Below are positions 12,288-22,278 of a DNA stretch of 64,000 bases, piece after piece. The notes beneath the pieces were generated by a model, which worked only from the letters and a program-made list of their open reading frames with translations, was not told the origin of the DNA and did not search any database. Where the stretch lies: assembly GCA_947172415.1 (NCBI GenBank), contig OX359192.1:3226501-3290500 (forward strand). The letters are read 5' to 3'. This DNA is from Chondrosia reniformis. Taxonomy: Eukaryota; Porifera; Demospongiae; Chondrillida; Chondrillidae. A program made the translations under genes and the position numbers. Position 1 is the stretch's first letter. Every line of letters starts with the position of its first letter.

Positions 12288-12329
12288 GACATAAAGTCGA
12301 GTTTCTAACCTCGACTGCCACATATACTA
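12288..12329 (-). repeat. Right terminal inverted repeat
   Basis: Perfect inverted copy of 8911-8952, with the same internal AGTCGAG/CTCGACT dyad. Confidence 0.93.
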
Positions 12330-12979
12330 CTAGTACATGCAACTAGAACATGCAACTAGTACATATAAATAGTACATATAACTATTAAATATGACTAGTA
12401 CATACACATATAAGTAGTACATAAATATAGTACAAAAAAACTAGTACAGAAAACTAGTTCACACAAACAATCAAGTAATTTATAGAACTAATTCATTCCT
12501 AGTACTTAGTATAACTTGTACTAGAACCTAAAACTTGTTCAAACATTTAGTACATACAACTAGTACATACAATTAGGCAATAGCACATACAACTAGTTCA
12601 TATAGTTAGTCCTTAAAAAGAGTACATAACCTACTATATATAACTAGTACATACAACAATTACACACTACTCATACATTCAACTAGTACAAATAACTACT
12701 ACAGTCAACTAGTACATACAAATAGTATTGAGTACATACAACTAGTAACTACTACTAGTTCATAGGACGAGTACATAATACTATATAGAACATACAACTT
12801 AGATATCCATCTAGTTGTATGAACTAGTTGTACCTATTAATTTTATGTACTAGTTGAATGTATATACCAGTTGTATGTATATACCAATTGTATGTACTAG
12901 TTTCTAGTTGTATTTACTAGTGTTTTGTACTAGTTGTGTGGACTATGTGGATGCACGATTTGTTTGAACTAGTTACATT
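12330..12979. repeat. 13-bp minisatellite with orientation switch
   Basis: Inverted orientation to about 12812, then forward (CTAGTTGTATGAACTAG...) to the insertion at about 12980. No gene is seen. Confidence 0.92.
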
Positions 12980-13050
12980 TTTGGGGCGCCGCAGGTTCCC
13001 TTATATTATTTTAAGAAATTATGTTAACGTATGGTTTCCTGTTCGTAGTC

Positions 13051-13155
13051 TTGTATACATATATATATATATATGCAGTACAAGTTACAATATACTAAGG
13101 TAATTAATATAAATAAATAAATAATATAATATAATATAATATAATATAAATAATT
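13051..13155 (+). repeat. AT-rich microsatellites
   Basis: An (AT)n run at about 13057-13073 and an (AATAT)n run at about 13113-13150, inside the copy A element. Simple low-complexity sequence. Confidence 0.85.
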
Positions 13156-13882
13156 CATATGACTCCAGGAAAGGACCTAGCAACAGAATGGGCATAGTAT
13201 CATAAAGTTTAGGGTATAAAACTCATTTTTAATTAAAGAATTTTTATTTAGGTCTCGGTTTGGTAGAAAACGGAGGACAAAGTCTCTATATAAAATGCCA
13301 TAGGACTATAGAAAACCTATGTGAAATTTATATTGAAACCAAGTGTTATATTAATAAAAATTATCAATTGATCAGATCACTGTGAAACCGATATATATCA
13401 TGGTACATGTGTATGACAAATGTCTGGCGAAGTTTTGCTTACTTTAAATTGCAACACAATCAAGATATAATGAAAAATGCAAGTTTACGATTGCGGAATC
13501 TGTTGATGTATTATGATATTTCCCTAGTGCGTCACCAACACCTCGTATGTTGCTCGGTACATACTTAATGGATTATCATGTGACGTTGGGAAAACGTCAC
13601 GGCTCGTTGCAAAAGAAGATCATCCTTTCGAGAACGGCTATGACAAGTCGACGCTCTACTACGAGAAGGAGCTACGGAATAAACGAGTTGTAGCGAAGGT
13701 TAGATAAAGCGTATTTGTGTACGTTTCCGTTAAGTTTGATCCAGAATTGTCCCTATATTGATGCAAAAGAAATTCGTTTAGTCGGCCTTAATAAAACTTT
13801 GCTAATTGAAGCTCTGTCTTCTCTTCTTACGCTTTGTGTTCATATTTTACTTGTCCATGTGTAGCCATATCATACCAATACC

Positions 13883-13966
13883 ATTTTGTAACTTGTACAC
13901 AAGGGACATCATATACGTATATAAAGGCCTTGGCCTTTTATGTCCCTTGTGTACAAGTTACAAAAT
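13883..13966. repeat. Perfect 26-bp hairpin
   Basis: Arms 13883-13908 and 13941-13966 are exact reverse complements (ATTTTGTAACTTGTACAC... on the left). The 32-base spacer itself contains AAAGGCC and GGCCTTT. The structure could form a cruciform or a long hairpin RNA. It lies inside the nested element. Confidence 0.9.
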
Positions 13967-14291
13967 AGTTTCTAACCCTGTTGATTATGCCAATGCATGC
14001 AACCAACCATCGGTGTTCTTAGCTCCCTCACAAGGCAAATCAAATCCGCTGTGGCTATTAGCTGAGACCCCTTTAAGACTGGAGCCTTTGTTGATATATG
14101 GCATGCAGATGCATCACCTTCAGTCTATACTAAGGTGTGAAAAGGTAATTGGTAGGCCATGTGTTCTACCTCGCAATTGGATGATCTGTATCAACTACTA
14201 CTCTCTATGCAGAAGTTGAGGATTTCAAAACCTGCAACAGTACTAGTGTGACTAAAGTCTTGTGCTGTTTAAAATACTGATTATCCTAGGG

Positions 14292-14438
14292 GTCACTTGG
14301 ATCTCTTTAAATTTGTAACTTGCACTGCATGTGTAGCTAGTAGTTGATTGTAATTTTAATATTGTGTAGTCACTTGGCCTTCTTAAATTTGTAACTTGTA
14401 CTGTGTAGTATTTGATAGTAATTTTAATATTGCCAGTA
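14292..14438 (+). repeat. Two imperfect tandem copies of ~75 bp
   Basis: 14292-14368 and 14369-14438 both begin GTCACTTGG and share AAATTTGTAACTTG and GTAATTTTAATATTG in the same order, with small length differences. They are internal to the nested element and have no coding potential. Confidence 0.75.
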
Positions 14439-14555
14439 ACTTTCACTGTGTAGTGTACTTGAGTGTAATTAGCCTCACTATACTTAAGACATTCACTATG
14501 AGCAATTTTGTTATGAGATTCTACTGTACACATGGAAAACATACACACATGGATA

Positions 14556-14703
14556 AGAATAAAGCCTTGTTGAACATCAGTAACATAAATTTACTAGTTC
14601 TAGACGTTTCAACCCGGAAGTCTTCATCAGTAATACAGGAAAGGGAATATCAAGTAGTAAATTAGTAAATTCGTGTTCCTGAAGCTCAACAAGGCTTTAT
14701 TCT
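14556..14703. repeat. 18-bp inverted repeat enclosing a ribozyme-like motif
   Basis: 14556-14573 (AGAATAAAGCCTTGTTGA) is the exact reverse complement of 14686-14703. The 112 bases between them contain, on the minus strand, CTGATGA (14624-14630) and GAAAC (14606-14610), spaced as in a hammerhead ribozyme core. The function is unknown. Confidence 0.8.
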
Positions 14704-15055
14704 CATAATGATCGCAACAAACACTCCTAATTCCTATACATGGACAAGTAAAAATATGAACTAAAAGTGTAAGAAGAGAAGACAGAGCTTCAATTACCAA
14801 AGTTTTATTATATATATATATATATCTGTCAAAAAATGGCGGACGTTCGGCTAGCTTCCGTTTTCTAGCTTAAAATTAACTTTCTCTTCCTTAGCGTAGA
14901 ACATTGAACGAGCGGAATGGACTTAAAAACCACCCTTACTAATACTATGTAAAGTGAAGCTTGCGAAAAACGTTTTCTACGAGATATGGCCTTGAATAAT
15001 TGACAACCAACCAGAGTCGATCGGAAATCAGTTAACCGGCTATCTATGGGAACAT

Positions 15056-15124
15056 GCCAAGTAGTTCGAGTTTACTTAGGGGCGCCTGGCACTCCACGAG
15101 TTTTTAAACTCGAAATACTTGTTT
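15056..15124 (+). repeat. Helentron-type 3' terminal module, copy A
   Basis: GCCAAGTAGTTCGAGTT is followed by a GC-rich block (GGGGCGCC), then CCACGAGTTTTT and AAACTCGAAATACTTGTTT. The outer parts pair with each other (CAAGTA.TTCGAGTT against AACTCGAA.TACTTG). The same order is seen at 45879, 53625 and, inverted, at 57520. Confidence 0.85.
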
Positions 15125-16288
15125 AATATATTAGTTATATGTAGTAGGTGCGTGTACTAGTTATATGTACTAGTTGAAAGTACTAGTTGAAAGTACTAGT
15201 TGTATATACGTACTAGTTGTATGTACTAGAACTAGCTATATTTACTAGTTTTAGGTACTAGTAGGGGGTATTAGTTGTATGTAGTAGTTGCATGTAGTAA
15301 TTGTATGTACAGGTTCTGTGTACTAATTGTATGTATATACTAGTTGCATGTACTAGTTGTACGTACTAGTTGTACCTACTAGTTGTATTTACTATTTGTA
15401 TGTTCTATTTATATGTCTTCGCACTAGTTATATGTACTAGTTGTAGCCCTAGCTGTATGTACTAGTTGTATGTACTATTTACATTTACTAGGTATACTTG
15501 TGTGTACTAGTTATATGTTCTTGTTGCATGTACTAGTTGCATGCACTAGTTGTATGTACTAGTTGCATGTACTTGTCACATGTACTAATTATATTTACTA
15601 GTTACTAATTTTATGAACTAGTTTTACCTAAGAATTTTATGTACTACTTGTATGTACTAGTTGTCTGTACTAGTTGTATGTATATACCAGTTGTATGTAC
15701 TAGTTAAATCTACTAGTTTTATATGTATACTAGTTATATGTTTATGCATTAATTATATGTGGTAGGTGTGTGTACTTGTTATATGTAGTAGGTGTGTGTA
15801 CTTGTTATATGGACTAGTTGAAAGTACTAGTTGTACCTGCTAATTTTATGTACACGTTCTGTGTACTAGTTGCATGTTTATACTAGTTGTATGTTAATTT
15901 TAGTTGTAGGTACTAGCTTTGTACTAGTTGTATGTACTAGTTGTATGTAGTAGTTTTTTGAATTACTTGTAGGTTCTGGTACAAGTTATACTAGGAACTA
16001 GGAAGGAAGTCGTTCTCTATACTACTTGTGTTGTTTGTTTGAACTAATTTTATGTACTAATTGTATGTACTAGTTGTATCGACTAGTTGTATGTACTTGT
16101 TGGATGTACTAATACTAGTTATATTCACTAGTTGTAGGTGCTAGTTGTATGTACAAGTTGTGTGTGGTAGTTGTATGTACTAATTTTATGTACTAGTTGG
16201 ATGTATTAGTTGTATGTTCTAGTTGTGTGTACTAGATATGAACAAGTTGTATGTACAAGATATGGGCACAAGTTTTTTGTAGTAGCTA
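15125..16288 (+). repeat. 13-bp minisatellite array, forward orientation
   Basis: Ordinary forward satellite between two mobile elements. No other feature is seen. Confidence 0.93.
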
Positions 16289-17120
16289 TCAGAGAGTACG
16301 GTAGTACTCTCTAAGTAGGGATGGCCCGAAAAAATGGATGCCGTATTCAATGTATTACGGGTTAACACCTTATAAGTAGGCAGCTAATGAGTTTTTACCT
16401 TTTTTAAACTCATAATGTGTCTTTTTTGTATGATTTCAATTGAGGGAAGCTGTTTTCAAGAGCGCATAAAGGCTCCAAGTTTGTAAATCGGTTTCAGGCC
16501 TACTTCCGGTTTTCCTCATTTTCTTCTTCTTCTTCTTATTATTATTCTTCCTTTTATTTCACGCTAATGCATAAACGCGCTTGTAGATAAATACATTTTA
16601 GGGCATATCGTCTAAAAGTTTTAGAAACTAGGAAATAGCTACCTATCTGTCTTCAAACGATTTGTGCAAAGACGGTTTTCTGTGTCGCATAAGGAAATTG
16701 GAACCTTTTGTCTCCATTTTCCAATTAGGAGTTCTTGGTCATCTCCTGATTGCCTTCGATTACAACGTTATATTTCGAGTTTTCGCCAAAAAAATTACAA
16801 AACTAATTTTAATAATTATATAACATTACAAAAAAAGGAATACAAGTAAATAAAAACATTTAAAAATGAAATGAGAAGTAGGGATGGCAGTCTATGTTTG
16901 GGCGCATCGATCCCTACTTCTAGTATATCCATGATGCGCCCAAACATAGAAGTGATGTGCATAGTTAAGTTTCAGTATGCCACTTCTGCAATGTTAGCCT
17001 TACCATATGATCCCTTTCTTGTTTCGTTACTTTTTCTAGATGTAATAGATACTGTTGCAGGGACTGCCATCCCTACTTCTCATTTCATTTTTTAAATGTT
17101 TTTATTTACTTGTAGACTAG
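16289..17120 (+). mobile_element. Hairpin-ended Helitron-like element, copy 1
   Basis: The left end reads TC followed by a perfect hairpin (AGAGAGTAC, loop GGTA, GTACTCTCT at 16291-16312) and GTAGGGATGGC. The right end is a large palindrome (16842-17113) that carries GTAGGGATGGC in one arm and GCCATCCCTAC in the other, ending near CTAG at 17117-17120. A copy with the same plan lies at 54610-55367. Terminal TC and CTAG with insertion between A and T are Helitron conventions, but CTAG is also frequent in the satellite, so the right end is tentative. A short run of CTT repeats lies near 16522-16540. No protein is encoded that I can recognise. Confidence 0.65.
16842..17113. repeat. Terminal palindrome with a nested hairpin
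   Basis: Arms 16842-16892 and 17062-17113 are near-perfect reverse complements (one indel). Inside them a second hairpin has perfect 18-bp arms, 16891-16908 (TCTATGTTTGGGCGCATC) and 16933-16950. The loop between those inner arms again contains ATCCCTACTTCT, a copy of the arm sequence. Open frames over this region are by-products of the palindrome. Confidence 0.9.
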
Positions 17121-20100
17121 TTGTGTGAACTAGTTGTACCTACTAATTTTATGTACTAGTTGTATGTACTCTTTGTATGTATATCCTAGTTTTATGTACT
17201 AGTTAAATGTACTAGTGTTATATATATATACTAGTTGTATGGACTAGTTTCTAGTTGTATGTACTAGTTTTATGTACCCGTTCTATGTACTAGTTGGATG
17301 TACTTTTTATAATAACTAGGTATATGTGTATGTACTAGTTGTGTGTAGTAGGTGCATGTATTAGTTATATGTCCTAGTTGTTTGTACTAGTTGTATGTTC
17401 TAGTTCAATGTACTAGTTGTATGTACTAGTTGTATGTTCTGTTTGTGTGTACTGTTAGGATGTACTAGTTGTATGTACTAATTGCTTGTACTAGTTGTAT
17501 GCACTAGTTTTATGAAGTAGTTCTATTTTTATTTACTAGTTGTAGGTACTAGTTAAATGAAGCAGATGTTTGTACTATTTGTATCTACAATTTGTATGTA
17601 CTATGTGTATGTACTATTTATAAGTACCAGTTATATGTATGTAGTAGTTATATGTTTGTGAAATAGTTATATAGACTAGTTGTATGGTCTAGCGGTATGT
17701 ACTAGTTGTATGTACTATTTATAATTACAAGGTATATGTGTATTTACTAGTTATATGTAGTTGGTGGATGTACTAGTTATATATCCTAGTTGTTTGTCCT
17801 AGTTGTATGTACTAGTTGAATGTACTAGTTATATGTACTAGTTACTAGTTGTATGAACTAGTTGTATGTTCCAGTCGTATGTACTAGTTGCATATACTGG
17901 TTATATGTACTACTTAATAGTGGTGTGTAGTTATACGACCAAATTGTAAATACTAGTTGTATTTTGGCTGGTTGTTTGTATATAATAGTTGTATGAACTA
18001 GTTAAATGCACTAGTTTTATGTACTAGTTATATGTACTATATGGATGCCCTATTCATATGTTCTAGTTATATACTTCTGTACTAATTATATGTGGTAGGT
18101 GTTTACTAGTTATAGGTCCTAGTTTTATGTACTCGATCTATGTACTAGTAGTTGCATGAACTACTTGTATGTACTATGTTTATGTACTAGTTATATATTT
18201 CGGTTTTAGTTATACCTGGTAGATGTGTGTACTAGTTATATGTACTAATTGCAAGTACTAGTTGTATGTACTAGTTGTATGTACTAATTATGATTATTAG
18301 GTAAAAGTGTATGTACCATTTATATATCCTAGTTGTTTTTTCCTAGTTGCATGTACTAGTTGCATGTACCAGTTGTATTTACTAATAGTATATACTAGTT
18401 GTAGGTTCTATTCCTAATTATACCAGGAACTAGGGAGTTACTAGTTGTATATACTAGACACTAGTTGTATGTACTAGTTATATGTACTAGTTACTAGTTG
18501 TGTGAACTAGTTGTACCTACTAATTTTATGTACTAGTTGTATGTACTCTTTGTATGTATATCCTAGTTTTATGTACTAGTAAAATGTACTAGTGTTATAT
18601 ATATACTAGTTGTATGGACTAGTTTCTAGTTGTGTGTACTAGTTTTATGTACCCGTTCTATGTACTAGTTGTATATACTATTTATAATTACTAGGTATAT
18701 GTGTATGTAGTAGGTGTATGTACTAGTTATATGTCCTAGTTGGTTTGTACTAGTTGTATGTTCTAGGTGATTGTACTAGTTGTATGTACTAGTTGTATGT
18801 ACTATTTGTGTGTACTGTTAGGATGTACTAGTTGTATGTACTAATTGCATGTACTAGTTGTGTGCACAACGTTTATGAAGTAGTTCTATTTGTATGTACT
18901 AAGTGTATGTACTATTAATAAGTACCAGTTATATGTATGTAGTAGTTATATTTGTGAACTAGTTATATATACTAGTTGTATGCACTAGCTGTATGTACAA
19001 GTTGTGTGTACTATTTATAATTACAAGGTATATGTGTATTTACTAGTTATATGTAGTTGGTGTATGTACTAGTTATATATCCTAGTTGTTTGTCCTAGTT
19101 GTATTTACTAGTTGAATGTACTAGTTATATGTACTAGTTAATATGTTGTGTGAACTATTTGTACGACCTAATTGTAATTACTAGTTGTATGAACTAGTTG
19201 TTTGTATATAACAGTTGTATGAACTAGTTAAATGTGCTAGTGATATATACTATATGGATGCACTATTCATATGTACTAGTTATATATTTATATACTAATT
19301 ATATGTAGTAGGTGTGTACTAGTTATTGGTCCTAGTTTTTTGTACACCTTCTATGTACTAGTAGTTGATTGAACAACTTGTGTGTACTATTTATACATGC
19401 TAGTTATATTTTTCTGTATTAGTTATATGTGGTAGATTGTGTATTAGTTATAGGTACTAATTGCAAGTACTAGTTGTATGTACTAGTTGTATGGACTAGT
19501 ACTAGTTATATTTACCAGTTGTAGGTAAAAGTTGCATGGACTAGTTTTATTTACTAGACCTACTTCTATTTAGTAGTTTTAGGTACTAGCTGTATGTAAA
19601 AGTTGTATGTAATAGCTGTATGTACTAATTGTTTGTTCTATTTGTATATACTAGTTGTATGTACCAGTTATATACCAGTTGTATGTATAAGTTGTATGTA
19701 TATACTAGTTATAAATAATAGCTATGCACTAGTTGTATATACAAGTTGTACGTTCTAGTATTATGTACTCGTTCTATGAACTAGTTATATGTACTATTTT
19801 TAGTTGTATGTATTAGTTGTATGTAGTTATTGTATGAACTATTTGTATCTACTATTTATATGTGCCAGTTATATGTGTATATACGGGTAATATGTTTGTG
19901 TACTAGTTATATGTACTAGTTGTGTGCACTAGCTGTATGTACTAGTTGTATGTACTATTCATAATTACTAGGTATATGTGTATTTATTAGTTATATGTAG
20001 TAGATTTATGTACTAGTTATACGTCCTAGTTGTTTGTCCTAGTTGTATGTACTAGTCGAATGTAGTTGTTATTTGTACTAGTTGAATGTATAAGTAGTGG

Positions 20101-21378
20101 GTAATTGTTGTATGTACTAGTTATATGTGCTGGTTTTATGTACTAGTTGTATGTACTAGTTGTGTGTACTAGTTATACGTACTATTGCCTAATTGTATGT
20201 ACTAGTTGTATGTACTAGATGTTTGAATTAATTTTAGTTTGTAGTACAAGTTATACTAGGTACTAGGAATGATCTAGTTCTATGAACTACTTGTTTGTTT
20301 GTGTGAACTAGTTTTCTGTACTAGTGGTATGTACTATATTTATGTACTAATTATATGTGTATGTACTGGTCATATGTACTAGTTATATGTACTAGTTGTA
20401 TGTACCAGTTTTGTGTAATTGTTGTATGTACTAGTTGTATGTACTATTTATATGTACTAGTTATTTGTACTAGTTGTATGTACTACTTGTATGTACTCGT
20501 TACATTTGTATGTAATGGGTGTATGTACTAGTTGTTTGTACTAGTTATATATACTAGTTGTACGTACTATTTATATGTACTATATATATATGTATGTACT
20601 ACGTATATGTACTACTTCTATGTACTAGTCACATGTACTAGTTATATGTACTAGTTACTAGTTGTATAAAGTAGTTGTACCTATTAATTTTATGTACTAG
20701 TTGCATGTACTACTTGTATGTATATACCAGTTGTATGTACTAGTTATATGTACTAATTTTATATATATACGCATTGTATCTACTAGTTTCTAGTTGTATT
20801 TACTACGTTTATGTGCTAGTTGTATGTACTATGTGGATGCACTATTTATTTGAACTAGTTATATTTTTATGTAATAGTTATATGTAGTAGATGTTTGTAC
20901 TAGTTATATGTACTAGTTGAAAGTACTAGTTGTATGTACTAGTTGTATGTACTAGAACTAGCTTAATTTACTAGTTTTAGGTACTAGTTGTATGTATTAG
21001 ATGTATGTAGTAGTTGCATGTGCTAATTGTGTGTACAAGTTCTGTGTACTAGTTGTATATATATACTAGTTGTATGTACTAGCTATATACTAGTTGTATG
21101 TTCTAGTTGTATGTTCTAGATACTAGTTGTATGTACAAGTTGTGGGTACTAGTTGTATGAACTAGATGTATTTACTGTTTACATTTACTAGGTATACTTG
21201 TGTGTACTAGTTATATGTTGAAGTTTTATCTACTAGTTATATGTCCTAGTTGTATGTACTAGTCGCATGTACTAATTATATTTACTAGTTACTAATTTAT
21301 GAACTAGTTGTACTACGAATTTTATGTACTACTTGTATATACTAGATGTATGCACTAGTTGTATATAGATACCAATTT
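17121..21378 (+). repeat. 13-bp minisatellite array, forward orientation
   Basis: About 4.3 kb of forward satellite with block duplications. For example, the block around 17136-17480 recurs at about 18499-18830 with the same ordered variants (TATGTACTCTTTGTATG, then CTGTTAGGATG). Orientation changes near 21378. No gene is seen. Confidence 0.93.
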
Positions 21379-22278
21379 TATACAACTAGTAAATATTAAA
21401 GTGCATAAAACTAGTACATACAATTAGTACATAAAACTAATACATCCTAATAGTACACACAAATAGTACATACACCTACTACATACAACTAGTAAATACA
21501 CATATACCTAGTAATTATAAATAGTACATGCAACTAGTTCACTCAACTAGTAACTAGTACATATAACTAGTACATGCGAATATTGCATACAACTAGTACA
21601 TACAACTAGAACATACAATAACTTCATTAAACAAGTATACAGCTAGCACAAACAACTAGTGCATACATCTTGTACATACAACAGGCTCATTTCTAGTACA
21701 TACAACTAGTACATACAACTAGTACATGCAACTAGTACCTACAATTATTACTAATTACAACTACCACATACAAGTTGTACAAACAAGTAGCACCAACAAC
21801 TATTTAATATGACTATAGAGTATTAGTCCATACAACAAGTAGATACAATTAGCACATACAACCAGAACATACAGCTAGTACATACAAATAGTACATATGC
21901 CTAGTACATAAACATATAAATAGTACATATAAATAGTACATACAATTAGTATCTAGTTCATACAACTAGCCCCTCCCTAGTACCTAATATAACTAGGACT
22001 TGAACCTACAACTAGTACATACAATTAGTACAAAAACTAGTTCAAACAAACAAACAAGTAGTATATAGAACGAGTTCCTTCCTAGTTCCTAGTATAACTT
22101 GTACCAGAAGCTACAACTAGTTCAAAAAACAAGTACATACAACTAGTACATACAACTAATATAAAGCTAGTACATACAACTAGTATAAACATACAACTAG
22201 TACACAGAATGTGTACATACAATTAGGACATACAACTAGTACCTTCAACTAGTACATATAACAAGTACACACACCTTA
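21379..22278 (-). repeat. 13-bp minisatellite array, inverted orientation
   Basis: The inverted block into which the minus-strand LINE inserted. The stretch 21950-22278 recurs as a direct copy at about 25660-26010 on the other side of the LINE, showing higher-order structure in inverted blocks too. Confidence 0.92.
22266..22278. repeat. LINE target-site duplication, left copy
   Basis: TACACACACCTTA, identical to 25431-25443. The undisturbed satellite version (CAAGTACACACACCTACTACATA) is visible near 25991. Together the two copies define the exact insertion boundaries. Confidence 0.92.

Larger units (their letters stand above)
8911..12329 (+). mobile_element. Autonomous DNA transposon with 42-bp perfect inverted ends
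   Basis: A 3.4-kb island bounded by perfectly complementary 42-bp ends (8911-8952 and 12288-12329). These include the flanking palindromic ATAT/TATA, so the target duplication is probably four bases within TATA or ATAT but cannot be fixed exactly. The core terminus reads GGCAGTCGAGGTTAG. Inside each end AGTCGAG and CTCGACT face each other, forming a small hairpin. The element carries a single spliced transposase gene followed by about 620 bp without coding sequence. Intact frames and perfect ends suggest recent activity. The superfamily is uncertain; see the transposase entry. Confidence 0.9.
13789..14810. mobile_element. Nested element with ~77-bp terminal inverted repeats
   Basis: The left end TAATAAAACTTTGCTAATTG is matched in inverted orientation at the right end, which reads TAATAAAACTTTGGTAATTG on the minus strand. 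The match extends about 77 bp inwards through a CTCTGTCTTCTCTTCTTAC segment with only scattered differences. The 1022-bp element sits inside the Helentron-like copy A, so it is the younger insertion. It encodes no recognisable transposase; an open frame of 137 codons (13806-14219) runs through a terminal repeat and a perfect hairpin and is not credible as a gene. Internally it is rich in secondary structure and has its own direct repeats. Confidence 0.75.
12980..15124 (+). mobile_element. Non-autonomous Helentron-like element (copy A) with a nested insertion
   Basis: The satellite sequence GAACTAGTTACATTTTT before the island continues as ATATTAGTTATATGTAGTAG after it, so a single insertion interrupted an ordinary satellite stretch. 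The left end starts GGGGCGCCGCAGG. The right end (15056-15124) is a palindromic module that matches the 3' end of the Helitron on the minus strand at 57520-57586. A second element (13789-14810) is nested inside, leaving about 1.1 kb of the host element. It contains AT microsatellites but no protein domain. It is probably mobilised in trans by a Helitron-2-type protein. The exact left boundary is uncertain by a few bases. Confidence 0.7.

Noticed and set aside
13806-14219. 137-codon open frame as a gene
   Set aside because: It runs through a terminal inverted repeat and a perfect hairpin of the nested element, and has no recognisable domain.
16664-17095. Small open frames in the hairpin-ended element at 16.3-17.1 kb
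   Set aside because: They cover the palindrome or AT-rich DNA, have no domain, and mirror-image frames arise from the inverted arms.
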